Assembly (NCBI RefSeq): GCF_007828865.1
Contig: NZ_VIVK01000001.1
Span: 2,232,001 to 2,296,000, forward strand
DNA: 64,000 nucleotides
Source: Kribbella amoyensis
GTDB lineage: Bacteria > Actinomycetota > Actinomycetes > Propionibacteriales > Kribbellaceae
Reading direction: 5' to 3'
Of this stretch, positions 42,398 to 50,288 are shown piece after piece. Within the stretch, counting starts at the first letter, position 1, and each line of letters opens with the position of its first letter. The notes under the pieces were generated by a model. The model was not told where the DNA came from. It made no database searches and saw only the letters and a list, made by a program, of their open reading frames with translations. Both the position numbers and the translations under genes were made by a program.

Positions 42398-43189
42398 ATG
42401 AGTGCTGACGCGTTCGAGCCACTGGCCGGACTGGAGGGCGTCGGGTCGGCCGCGCGGGCCGCCCGGGACGCCGTCGACGTGCTGCTGCGCGACCGCGGCC
42501 TCCGCAAGGTCGGCGCGGACCTGACCGCCGAGGCGCTGCTCCGGGGCGCGCACGCGTCCGCTGTCCTGGCCGGCAGCCGGGCGAGCCTGGAGGAGGTCCG
42601 CCAGGGCGGTGGCGATCCGCCGGCGCTGGGCGCGGTCCGGATCACCGGCGAGCTGATGAGCCTCGCCCCGCAGGCGGACACCGCGCCGATACAGGTCTGG
42701 ACCAGGCTGCACCAGCTGGCGGCCGCCGACCTGGGCGGACCGGACCAGTTGGGCCACCTGCGGACCACTCGCGAGCCGGTCCCGGACGACATCCCCGGCC
42801 TGCCCCCGGCCCCACCGGCCGACGTGATGTGGGAGCGGCTGAGCGGCCTGGCCCAGGCGCTGACCCGGCCGACCAAGGCGCCCGGGCTCGTCGTCGCCGC
42901 GATCGTGCACGCGGAGCTGGCCGTGCTCCGGCCGTTCCCGACCGCGAACGGCATCGTCGCCAGAGCGGCCGAACGCGCCCTGTTGGTTGCCCGAGGCATC
43001 GATCAGGTCGCGGTCACGGTACCCGAGGCCGGCCACCTCGAACTGGCCGCGTCGTACGCACCCGGACTGACCGGCTACGCCACCGGCGGGGTCGCCGGGG
43101 TGCAGAGCTGGTTGCTGCGGGAGTGCGAGGTGGTGGCCCTCGCCGCCGAACGTTCACCACTCAACATCTCTGCCCAGCAAGGGAAATGA
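42398..43189 (+). CDS. Fic/DOC-like protein with a degenerate active site
   Basis: 263 residues, helical. The segment IVHAELAVLRPFPTANG near 169-185, followed by IVARAAE, matches the layout of the Fic motif HPFxxGNGRxxR, but the catalytic His is Arg (R178), Gly is Ala (A183) and the second Gly-Arg is changed, so AMP transfer is doubtful. Such degenerate Fic proteins are often next to HAD and Ssd genes in actinobacterial genomes, from memory. The ATG has no SD and is 8 bases behind TAGGGT. Confidence 0.65.
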   Translation: MSADAFEPLAGLEGVGSAARAARDAVDVLLRDRGLRKVGADLTAEALLRGAHASAVLAGSRASLEEVRQGGGDPPALGAVRITGELMSLAPQADTAPIQVWTRLHQLAAADLGGPDQLGHLRTTREPVPDDIPGLPPAPPADVMWERLSGLAQALTRPTKAPGLVVAAIVHAELAVLRPFPTANGIVARAAERALLVARGIDQVAVTVPEAGHLELAASYAPGLTGYATGGVAGVQSWLLRECEVVALAAERSPLNISAQQGK

Positions 43190-43410
43190 GCCCCCGCCCG
43201 CCACATGCGAACGGCGCTCTCTGACGAGAACGCCGTCGCGGGCACGCCGTCCCGGTTACCAAGCGTGCACCTCGTCTGCCGCCACAGGCCGGAGCCTGGG
43301 TCGCGCTGCCCGGTTGGGATGGGCTGGTCGCCGCGTGGGTGCCTGGCTAGCGTGCAATCTCTACAGGAACCCTTGCGGGCCCCTTTGTTGTCTTCCTTTG
43401 TACTCCCGAA

Positions 43411-43428
43411 AACCCTTCCTGGGAAGGG
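43411..43428 (-). terminator. Short hairpin terminator of the HAD gene
   Basis: CCCTTCC/GGAAGGG forms a tight stem and, on the minus strand, is followed by TTTT. It lies 42 bases after the HAD stop at 43470 in a 280-base gap which otherwise shows nothing recognisable and is locally less GC-rich. Confidence 0.65.
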
Positions 43429-43469
43429 CTTGGGGCACGTTCATCAAGCTGAGAAAATTGTCCGGGAGT

Positions 43470-44300
43470 TCAGCTTTCGCCCCGGCCGGACCGCCGGCGG
43501 ACGGCGTACAGCAGCACTCCGACGGCGGCCAGTCCGGCCCCGACCGCGGTCGCGCCGACGGCCTGCCGGCGGACCTCGCGGAGCCGGGTGCGCTCGGCCA
43601 GCGCGACCGGTTCGCTGAAGTCGCGGACCGGCCAGCCGCGCTCCCCGGCCAGCCGGCGCAGGGCTTTGTCGGGGTTCGTCGCGACCGGATGCCCGACCGC
43701 GGCGAGCATCGGCTCGTCGGTGATCGAGTCCGAATAGGCGTAGCAGTCGGCCAGGTCGTAGCCCTCGGCGGCGGCCAGCGCGGTGATCGCGATCGCCTTC
43801 TGTGGACCGTAGACGTAGTCCTCGATCTCACCCGTGTACTTGCCTTCGGCAACCACCATCCGGGTCGCGATCACCCGGTCGGCACCGAGCAGCGCGCCGA
43901 TCGGCTCGACCACCTCGCTCCCGGACGAGGACACGATCACCACGTCCCGGCCGGCCGCGTGGTGCTCCTCGATCAGGGTCACCGCCTCGTCGTACACGAT
44001 CGGGGTGACGATGTGGTGCAGGGTGTCGGCGACGATCGCGCGGACCGTCCGGACGTCCCAGCCGGCGCACATCGCGGACAGGTACTCCCGCATCCGCTCC
44101 ATCTGGTCGTGGTCCGCGCCACCGAGCAGATAGACGAACTGGGCGTATGCGCTGCGCAGCACGGTTCGCCGGTTGATCAGGCCGCCGGCGTAGAACGGCC
44201 GGGAGAAGGCGAGGGCGCTGGAGCGCGCGATGACGGTCTTGTCCAGGTCGAAGAAAGCGGCCCCGCGGACCCTCCCCAACTGCTCCATGACGCCGAGCAT
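43470..44300 (-). CDS. HAD-IB family phosphatase with C-terminal membrane anchor
   Basis: 276 residues. HAD motif I is FFDLDKT near 16-22, motif II is the Ser in VSSSGSE near 116-122, motif III K and motif IV DSITDEPML near 181-189, and the cap is of the SerB/IB type. A hydrophobic stretch near the C-terminus (VGAGLAAVGVLLYAV) could anchor it in the membrane. The ORF starts at ATG 44300, but a second ATG at 44288 just before EQLGRV is also possible. In M. tuberculosis the homologue lies next to the 6C RNA and ssd, as the RNA does here. Confidence 0.85.
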   Translation of the reverse strand: MLGVMEQLGRVRGAAFFDLDKTVIARSSALAFSRPFYAGGLINRRTVLRSAYAQFVYLLGGADHDQMERMREYLSAMCAGWDVRTVRAIVADTLHHIVTPIVYDEAVTLIEEHHAAGRDVVIVSSSGSEVVEPIGALLGADRVIATRMVVAEGKYTGEIEDYVYGPQKAIAITALAAAEGYDLADCYAYSDSITDEPMLAAVGHPVATNPDKALRRLAGERGWPVRDFSEPVALAERTRLREVRRQAVGATAVGAGLAAVGVLLYAVRRRSGRGES

Positions 44301-44369
44301 AGGCCGCGGAACGAAACGCCGAGGCCCCCGGGCTTTCGTGTGGCCTGCTCGTCTGGTTAGACTGATGAG

Positions 44370-44388
44370 CAGTGTGACAGTGACACTG
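44370..44388. promoter_or_regulatory. Palindrome in the 6C upstream region
   Basis: CAGTGT and ACACTG flank a 7-base spacer, 100 bases before the 6C RNA and 70 bases upstream of the HAD start. A regulator site is possible. A TAGACT box lies just before it on the plus strand. Confidence 0.35.
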
Positions 44389-44487
44389 GCTCGGGCGCCT
44401 CGAGAGGGGTTTCCGGGCGCCGAACTTCATGATTTCAGCCGCAACAGAACTGAGATGTGTGAGTCCGGATCTCGGGGGGTACATATC

Positions 44488-44600
44488 CTCCTGACAGTGG
44501 CAGACTGTCGCCTCCTGATCGGCCCCCGGCTCCTCCCCCCGAGCCCGTGGCCGAAGACGGCCCCCGGTCACCCCCCCGCCGGGGGCCGTCGCCTTTCTCG
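44488..44600 (+). ncRNA. 6C small RNA
   Basis: The region has the hallmarks of the 6C RNA (B11 in M. tuberculosis): one hairpin GGCTC ... GAGCC with a loop of CTCCCCCC (44529-44545), and a second strong hairpin, GACGGCCCCCGG with CCGGGGGCCGTC (44556-44567 and 44579-44590), with a loop containing CCCCCCC, followed by CTTT as terminator. A small 5' hairpin GACAGT/ACTGTC stands at 44493-44509. The 3' end is set by the terminator, but the 5' end is a guess. In mycobacteria this RNA lies between the HAD gene Rv3661 and ssd, and here the HAD gene is its neighbour. The rest of the 466-base gap 44301-44766 shows only possible operators. Confidence 0.85.
44556..44598 (+). terminator. Intrinsic terminator of the 6C RNA
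   Basis: A 12-base-pair GC stem with a C-rich loop, followed by GCCTTTCT. Confidence 0.85.
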
Positions 44601-44702
44601 GCACAGGTTCCCCCGGATTGCTAGATGCATCCCGAGCGCCGATGGTTGCGTGCGCGACCGGAAAACCTCAGAAGAGTGTACATTCCTCACTTTTCCTGAG
44701 TG

Positions 44703-44767
44703 TGAGAGCGCTTCCACTTTATGTAGGGTCTTGACAATGTAGTCGCGTCGTCACACTTTGTGTCACA
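44703..44767 (+). promoter_or_regulatory. Promoter and operator region of the GH18 chitinase gene
   Basis: TTGACA at 44731-44736 is a consensus -35; the -10 near 44754 is weak. TGAGAGCGCTTCCA at 44703-44716 resembles LacI-family (CebR-type) operators, and an imperfect palindrome GTCACACTTTGTGTCAC (44750-44766) reaches the start codon. Regulated expression is likely. Confidence 0.5.
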
Positions 44768-45894
44768 TGACCCCGCGAAGCCGCCGCCCCCTGGCCGCGA
44801 TCATCCCCGCCCTGCTCACCGCCGCCGCCGGCCTGGTCCTGCTCCCGGCCATCGGCTCAGCCGCCACCGATCCCGGCACCAACGGGACCTTCGAGACCGG
44901 CACGCCGGCCAGCCGGTCCTGCTCGACCGGAACCGCCGGCGGCAACGCCCGCTGCACCCAGACCGTGGGCGGTCCGACGAACCCGCGGGCCGCGAGTCTG
45001 CCGAAGCACATCCTCACCGGGTACTGGCAGAACTTCGACAACGGTGCGACCGTGCAGCGGATCAGCGACGTCCAGGCGAACTACGACCTGATCGCGGTCG
45101 CCTTCGCCGACGCGGATCCGGCCGAGCCCGGCGGGATCACGTTCACCTTGGACCCGGCGCTGGCGAGCCGGCTCGGTGGGTACACGGCGGCGAAGTTCAA
45201 GGCCGACATCGCGGCGAATCAGGCGGTCGGCAAGAGGGTGATCCTGTCGGTCGGTGGCCAGAACGGCACCATCTCGGTCGGCAACGCCACGGCCGCCGCG
45301 AACTTCGCGAGCAGCGCGTTGTCGGTGCTGCGCGAGTACGGCTTCGACGGGATCGACATCGACCTGGAGAACGGCGTCAACGCGCAGTACATGGGCCAGG
45401 CGTTGCAGTCGCTGCGCAGCCAGTACGGCAGCGGGCTGGTGATCGCGATGGCGCCGCAGACGATCGACATGCAGAGCACTTCGTTCGAGTACTTCAAGCT
45501 CGCGCTGGCGATCAAGGACATCCTGACCGTGGTCAACGTGCAGTACTACAACTCCGGCGCGATGAACGGCTGCGACGGCCGGGTGTACTCGCAGGGCACG
45601 GTCGACTTCATCACCGCGCAGGCCTGCATCATGCTGCAGAACGGCCTGCGTCCCGACCAGGTCGGTCTCGGACTACCGGCCTCGAGTCAGGCGGCGGGTG
45701 GTGGGTACGTCGCGCCGTCCGTGGTCAACGACGCGCTCGACTGCCTGACCAGGGGCACCAACTGCGGCAGCTTCAAGCCGAGCACCACCTGGCCGGCGCT
45801 GCGCGGGGCGATGACCTGGTCGACGAACTGGGACGCGACGAACGGCAACGCGTTCTCCGACCAGGTCGGCTCGCACGTCCACTCGCTGCCCTGA
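44767..45894 (+). CDS. Secreted GH18 chitinase
   Basis: 375 residues. A signal peptide with an Arg-rich start and the cut near IGSAATD exports it. The GH18 barrel begins at HILTGYWQNFDNG, with SVGG near 161-164 and the catalytic motif DGIDIDLE at 194-201, so E201 is the acid/base and D197/D199 are in place. It has no carbohydrate-binding module, unlike the second chitinase at 50289. ATG 44767 has no SD; a TTG 9 bases earlier is less likely. It would cut chitin to oligomers outside the cell. The next gene, a regulator, overlaps its stop (TGATG). Confidence 0.9.
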   Translation: MTPRSRRPLAAIIPALLTAAAGLVLLPAIGSAATDPGTNGTFETGTPASRSCSTGTAGGNARCTQTVGGPTNPRAASLPKHILTGYWQNFDNGATVQRISDVQANYDLIAVAFADADPAEPGGITFTLDPALASRLGGYTAAKFKADIAANQAVGKRVILSVGGQNGTISVGNATAAANFASSALSVLREYGFDGIDIDLENGVNAQYMGQALQSLRSQYGSGLVIAMAPQTIDMQSTSFEYFKLALAIKDILTVVNVQYYNSGAMNGCDGRVYSQGTVDFITAQACIMLQNGLRPDQVGLGLPASSQAAGGGYVAPSVVNDALDCLTRGTNCGSFKPSTTWPALRGAMTWSTNWDATNGNAFSDQVGSHVHSLP

Positions 45895-46799
45895 TGCACA
45901 GCTACCGCCCCTCGCCGGTGCTGGCGGCGCTCGGTGTCTGCTCGGAGGACGAGCAGCTCTACCGGGCGCTGCTGGCCCGCCCGGAAGCCGCCACGACCGA
46001 CCTCGCCGTCGACCTCGGCTGGGCCACGCCCCGCGTGACTCGTCACCTCCGGTCGCTGCTGTCGCACGGCCTGGCCTCCCGTACGCCGGGCCGCCCCGCT
46101 CGGTACACCCCAGCCGTACCGGAGGCGGCTGTGGAACTCCTGGCCTTACGGAAGCAGGCCGCGATCGTCGAGGCTCGGCTGGGCGCGTCGGTGCTCACTG
46201 CGGAGTTCCGGGCGCGCCGGGACGCCGGGCCGTTCACGGTGATCCGCGGGGCCGAGGCGATCGCTCAGCGGTACCAGCAGGCGCTGCAGAGTGCGCGGAA
46301 CGAGGTGCTGGTCCTCGGCCAACCGGTGCGGCCACGACGTACCGACGGGGTGATGTACCGGTTCATCCACGACGTGACCGCGTTGGTGGATCCGGTGGAG
46401 CTGGCTGCAGCCGGTTCCGTCGGGGGTCGGATGGTGCGCGGGGTACCGCTGGTGCTGGTGGTCGTCGATCGGCGGACGGGGTTGCTGCAGACCGGGCCGG
46501 ACGTAGTCGTCGAGTTGGGGCCGTGCAGTCTCTTGGACGGGTTGCTGCGGCTGTTCGAGCTGTTGTGGCAGCAGGGGACGCCGTTGGGTACGGAGCCGAC
46601 CGATGGACCGTTGACCGAGGCGGATCAGCAGTTGCTCTCGTTGGCGGCTGCTGGGCTTACCGATCGGGCGATAGCGCGTCGGTTGGGCGTTGCGCAGCGC
46701 ACTGTCGAGCGGCGGATGCAGCGGATCCTCAAGGCACTCGACGCGACCACGCGGTTCCAGGCGGGTCTGCGGGCCGGTCGGTTGGGCCTCCTGGCCTAG
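45894..46799 (+). CDS. TrmB/LuxR-type transcriptional regulator
   Basis: 301 residues. A winged-helix region at residues 20-70 (YRALLARPEAATTDLAVDLG and RVTRHLRSLLSHGLAS) resembles TrmB/Mar-type HTH; a C-terminal LuxR-type HTH at about 240-290 has LTEADQQLLSLAAAGLTDRA and RRLGVAQRTVERRM. The middle resembles the phospholipase-D-like sensor part of such regulators. It is translated right behind the chitinase, so it may regulate chitin use. It overlaps the end of the YbaK gene by 4 bases (convergent). Confidence 0.82.
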   Translation: MHSYRPSPVLAALGVCSEDEQLYRALLARPEAATTDLAVDLGWATPRVTRHLRSLLSHGLASRTPGRPARYTPAVPEAAVELLALRKQAAIVEARLGASVLTAEFRARRDAGPFTVIRGAEAIAQRYQQALQSARNEVLVLGQPVRPRRTDGVMYRFIHDVTALVDPVELAAAGSVGGRMVRGVPLVLVVVDRRTGLLQTGPDVVVELGPCSLLDGLLRLFELLWQQGTPLGTEPTDGPLTEADQQLLSLAAAGLTDRAIARRLGVAQRTVERRMQRILKALDATTRFQAGLRAGRLGLLA

Positions 46800-47245
46800 T
46801 CGGTTACGTCCGCAACAGTGGCCTTGAGGGCCTTCACCAGGGCTTCCGCGTCGACGGTCAGGCCGACGCCGTGGTCGCCGCCGCCGATGGAGATGGTGCC
46901 GGTGATCCGTTCGTCGGCGATCACCGGCCAGGCGTGGTTACTGCCGAGCGGCGTGATCGTGCCGCGGACGTAGCCGGTCACCTGGAACGCGGTGTCGGCG
47001 TCCGGCATCGACATCCTCTTCACACCCAGCAGGGTGCGCAGCTTCGGCCAGGCGATCTCCCGGTCACCGGGGACCAGGACGAACCGGTAGTCGTCGTCGG
47101 ACAGCCGGACCACGATCGTCTTGATCAGCCTGGCCGGCTCGATCCCGCGGGCGGCCGCGGCCTCCTCGAGCGAGTTCACCCGGCCGTGCCGGGTCTCGGT
47201 GTACGCCAGGCCGAGGGTGTCGGCGGCTTCGCTAGCTCGGGTCAC
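46796..47245 (-). CDS. YbaK/EbsC-type aminoacyl-tRNA deacylase
   Basis: 149 residues of the YbaK/ProX editing-domain family: LIKTIVVRL near 40-48, PGDREIAWPKLRTLLG near 59-74 and a late GGGDHGVGLTVDAEAL with the conserved Gly-Gly. It would hydrolyse mischarged tRNA such as Cys-tRNA-Pro. GTG 47245 lies within the end of the upstream MFS gene, so both share a transcript. It is not obviously tied to the chitin genes. Confidence 0.85.
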   Translation of the reverse strand: MTRASEAADTLGLAYTETRHGRVNSLEEAAAARGIEPARLIKTIVVRLSDDDYRFVLVPGDREIAWPKLRTLLGVKRMSMPDADTAFQVTGYVRGTITPLGSNHAWPVIADERITGTISIGGGDHGVGLTVDAEALVKALKATVADVTD

Positions 47246-48456
47246 CCGGCCAGTTTCGCATTCCGGCTAGGAACCCGCCGGAGCGCCAGGGCCAGGACCA
47301 GGGTGACGCCGAACAACACCCCGGCCTCGACGGCGACACCGGGCCACGCCGAGTGGGACCACGCGGTACCGGCGAGACCGCCGAAGACGGACGAGCCCAG
47401 GTAGTACGCGAAGAGGTAGAGGCTGGCGGCCTGCGCGGTACCGCCGCCGACTGCGTGTGCGCGGACCGCGACCCAACCACTGGCCACTCCGTGCACCGCG
47501 AAGAACCCTGCCGTCATCACTGCGAGCCCCGCGACCACCAGAGGGAGCGGGGACGCCAGGGTGATCGCCACTCCGCCCATCGTGATCAGGCACCCGATCG
47601 GTACGACAGCGCGCCGCCCGTACCGATCGGCGAGGCGGCCCGCGATCGCCGATGCGGCCGACCCCACGACGTACACGGTGAACACGAGTCCCGCCGGACC
47701 CGGGCCGAGGTCGTACGGCGCCGCGGCGAGGCGGAACCCGGTCGCGTTGTACACGGCGACGAAGGCGCCCATTGCGGCGGCCGAGATTCCGTAGAGGGCC
47801 AGCAGACCGGGGTCGGTGAGTACTGCGCGATTACGCCGGGTCGGGCTCGGGGAGAAGTTGCGGGAGCTCGGCAGGAGGAACGCGACGAGTGCGGCGCAGA
47901 CCAGGCCGAGTACCGCGATGCCACCGAGGGCCGTGCGCCATCCGCCGAGGTCGGCGAGGCCACCGCCGATCAGCCGGCCGGTCATCCCGCCGAGTGCGGT
48001 GCCCGCGATGTAGAGGCCGCTCGCCCTGGCATGGCTGTCCTCGTGCACCTCTTCGCGCAGGTACGCCATTGCCACGGCCGGGAGTCCGGCGAGCGCGATG
48101 CCCTGGACACCACGGAGCGCCAGCAGTACGTGCCAGGTCGGCGCGACGGTGCACAGTACGGCGATCACGGCAGCCGCGGCCACGGACCAGCGCATCAGCT
48201 TGGTCCGGCCGAGCCGCTCGGATGCGGGGCCGGCGATCAGCAGCGCGATCCCGAGGCCGAGCGTGGCGAAGGACACGCTGAACGCACTCTGGCTGGGGGA
48301 GATGTCGAACGCGGTCACGAGCTCCGGTAGTAGCGGCTGCGTGCTGTAGAGCATGGCGAACGTGGCCAGCCCCGCGGCGAACAGGGCGACGGACAGCCGG
48401 CGATACCCCGCTTCCCCCGGCCGGTACCCGGGTGGCGTGGCGATCGCGGTCTGCAT
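47242..48456 (-). CDS. MFS transporter of the YnfM type, divergent from a LysR gene
   Basis: 404 residues with twelve predicted helices. FATLGLGIALLIAGPASERL near 65-84 and GRTKLM carry the MFS signature, and the second half repeats RLADRYGRRAVV. The layout (divergent LysR regulator 71 bases away) is usual for amino-acid or drug exporters controlled by that LysR. The ATG at 48456 has no strong SD. The gene is followed by the YbaK gene in the same operon. Confidence 0.85.
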   Translation of the reverse strand: MQTAIATPPGYRPGEAGYRRLSVALFAAGLATFAMLYSTQPLLPELVTAFDISPSQSAFSVSFATLGLGIALLIAGPASERLGRTKLMRWSVAAAAVIAVLCTVAPTWHVLLALRGVQGIALAGLPAVAMAYLREEVHEDSHARASGLYIAGTALGGMTGRLIGGGLADLGGWRTALGGIAVLGLVCAALVAFLLPSSRNFSPSPTRRNRAVLTDPGLLALYGISAAAMGAFVAVYNATGFRLAAAPYDLGPGPAGLVFTVYVVGSAASAIAGRLADRYGRRAVVPIGCLITMGGVAITLASPLPLVVAGLAVMTAGFFAVHGVASGWVAVRAHAVGGGTAQAASLYLFAYYLGSSVFGGLAGTAWSHSAWPGVAVEAGVLFGVTLVLALALRRVPSRNAKLAG

Positions 48457-48488
48457 GCCTTCGACGGTGCCAGAGCGGGTCGCATACG

Positions 48489-48521
48489 TAAAATGTCGCC
48501 AATGTGCTACATCGATACGAT
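48489..48521. promoter_or_regulatory. Divergent promoter and LysR-binding region
   Basis: TAAAAT at 48489-48494 and TACGAT at 48516-48521 are -10-like boxes on the plus strand, and ATCGATACGAT is a palindrome next to the second. TACGAT is 6 bases before ATG 48528, so the LysR mRNA may be leaderless. Confidence 0.4.
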
Positions 48522-48527
48522 TGCGGT

Positions 48528-49406
48528 ATGAATGTCGGCGATCTGCGCTGGTTCGTGGTGCTGGCCGAGACCGAACACCTGACCGAGGCGGCGGCCGCGC
48601 TCGGGACGAGCCAGCCGAACCTGTCCCGCTCGTTGCGCCGCGTCGAGGCCGCCTTCGGGGTCCGCCTCTTCGAACGCGAACACCGCGGCCTCCGGCTCAA
48701 CCCGTACGGCCGGATCGTGCTCGCGGCGGCCCGGGCGTCGACGGTCGCCGTGGACACAGCCCAGCAGCAGATCGACGCGCTGCTCGACCCTGACTCGGGT
48801 ACGGTGCGGCTGGCGTTCCTGCACTCGGTGGCGACCGGCATCGTCCCCGACCTGCTGACCGCGTTCCGCGCCGAGGCGCCGAGCGTCAACTTCGGCCTCC
48901 GCGAACAGCCGTCCCACGACATCGTCCACAGCCTCGAATCCGGCGAGGCCGAGCTGGCCATCACCGGTCCACGGCCCGATCCCGCGGTGTTCGGCTGGCA
49001 CCTGCTGCAACGCCAGCGCCTCTGCCTCTACGTCCCACCCGGTCATCGCCTCGCCGGTCGGCACCGCGTCAACCTCGCCGAAGCCGCCGAAGAACCCTTC
49101 GTCGGCCTCCGCCCCGACTTCGGCTTCCGCCGCGTCACCGACGACCTCTGCCGCGCCGCCGGCTTCACCCCCTCCGTGGCCTTCGAGTCGACCGACCTCA
49201 CCACCATCGACCGCCTGGTCGGAGCCGGCCTGGGTGTAGCGGTCCTCCCCGGCGGCGCGGTCCGAGGAACCGAGAGCGGCGCCACCCCAGTACCCCTGGA
49301 AGGCATCCGGGCCCGCCGAGACATCGGCCTCACCTGGCGCCTCACCAACAACCTCTCCCCAGCCGCCGACCGCTTCCGCACCTTCGTCCGCTCACTGCGT
49401 CAGTAA
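48528..49406 (+). CDS. LysR-family transcriptional regulator
   Basis: 292 residues. The N-terminal HTH (LRWFVVLAETEHLTEAAAAL, then TSQPNLSRSLRRVEAAFGV) is typical of LysR, and the C-terminal part is the two-lobed effector domain. ATG 48528 is preferred over a TTG 24 bases upstream. It faces away from the MFS gene 71 bases away, whose transcription it probably controls. The ligand is unknown. Confidence 0.9.
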   Translation: MNVGDLRWFVVLAETEHLTEAAAALGTSQPNLSRSLRRVEAAFGVRLFEREHRGLRLNPYGRIVLAAARASTVAVDTAQQQIDALLDPDSGTVRLAFLHSVATGIVPDLLTAFRAEAPSVNFGLREQPSHDIVHSLESGEAELAITGPRPDPAVFGWHLLQRQRLCLYVPPGHRLAGRHRVNLAEAAEEPFVGLRPDFGFRRVTDDLCRAAGFTPSVAFESTDLTTIDRLVGAGLGVAVLPGGAVRGTESGATPVPLEGIRARRDIGLTWRLTNNLSPAADRFRTFVRSLRQ

Positions 49407-49517
49407 CTGCAACTAGCTGCAACAGGGTTGGTCGCCGCCGTCTCCTTCGGCCACAGTACGAAGGTTGCCTGAGGACCCATGTGCGCTCAAGTTGATCGTT
49501 TCCTGAAAGGTGTGCTG

Positions 49518-50234
49518 ATGAACAAGCCCTCACGACGGCAGTTGTTCCTGGCTGGGGCGGTGGTGGCCGGGGCGACGGTGGTGTCGACCGAGACTGCTTT
49601 CGCGGACGGGTACGGCTCCGGTGCGCTCGGACCGTGGGAGGGGTCGTCGAAGGCGATCTCCACGACCGCGCAGATCAACCCGGTGCTCGCGAACGACGGG
49701 CTCTACATGTTCGGGGACAGCATCTCCGTGCAGGACGGGTACTCGCTGGCGCAGCGGTTGCTCAGCCGGACCGGTGACAGCATCGCCGTGCACAACTGGT
49801 CCGGGCGGCCCACGGCGCCGGCTGTGGATGCGTTGGCAGAGTGGGCATCGGCGTACGGGATGCCGCGGCGGATCCTGATGGCGACGGGGTCGAACGACAT
49901 CTTCACGCCGCCGGTGTTCGCGGCGCAGGTCGACCGGACGATGAGCATCGTCGGCTCCAGCCGGACCGTGTACTGGGTCAACACCCAGGTCGTCCGGACC
50001 AGCCAGACCGCGGCCGTGCAGTTGGCGGACCAGCGCAACAGCGCGTGGATCAACCTTCAGTTGGCCGACGCGCAGAAGCGGCACCCGAATCTGAAGATCG
50101 TCCGCTGGGCCGAGTTCCTCGCCGCCAAGCCGTCCCGGCTCACCAGCTATCTCCGCGACGGCGTTCACACCACCGCCCCGCTCGGCCAGGACGCCCGCAA
50201 CGAGCTGATCGTCCAGGCCATCGAGGCCGGCTGA
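49518..50234 (+). CDS. Secreted SGNH-hydrolase-like esterase
   Basis: 238 residues from ATG 49518, with GAAAGG 7 bases upstream. SRRQLFLAG at 5-13 looks like a Tat signal, so it may be exported folded, with a cut near AFADG. SGNH block I is MFGDSIS with S68, block III GSND with N126, and block V DGVHTT with D214 and H217. It is likely an esterase that removes acetyl or acyl groups from a polysaccharide outside the cell, perhaps chitin or another glycan given the chitinase opposite. Whether the Gly of block II is present is unclear. Confidence 0.78.
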   Translation: MNKPSRRQLFLAGAVVAGATVVSTETAFADGYGSGALGPWEGSSKAISTTAQINPVLANDGLYMFGDSISVQDGYSLAQRLLSRTGDSIAVHNWSGRPTAPAVDALAEWASAYGMPRRILMATGSNDIFTPPVFAAQVDRTMSIVGSSRTVYWVNTQVVRTSQTAAVQLADQRNSAWINLQLADAQKRHPNLKIVRWAEFLAAKPSRLTSYLRDGVHTTAPLGQDARNELIVQAIEAG

Positions 50235-50239
50235 CCGTC

Positions 50240-50276
50240 CCCGCGGCAGGTGGAGGGTTCCCCCACCTGCCGCGGG
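50240..50276. terminator. Bidirectional hairpin terminator
   Basis: CCCGCGGCAGGTGG pairs with CCACCTGCCGCGGG across a 9-base loop, between the convergent genes ending at 50234 and 50289. Confidence 0.85.
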
Positions 50277-50288
50277 TCGTCGTCGCCG

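Noticed and set aside
44230..44742. A 170-residue frame over the 6C RNA
   Set aside because: It is low in domain sense, overlaps the 6C hairpins and the HAD gene start, and has no SD.
44758..44766. TTG at 44758 as chitinase start
   Set aside because: It would add MCH before the ATG with no SD and reduces the signal peptide quality; ATG 44767 is better.
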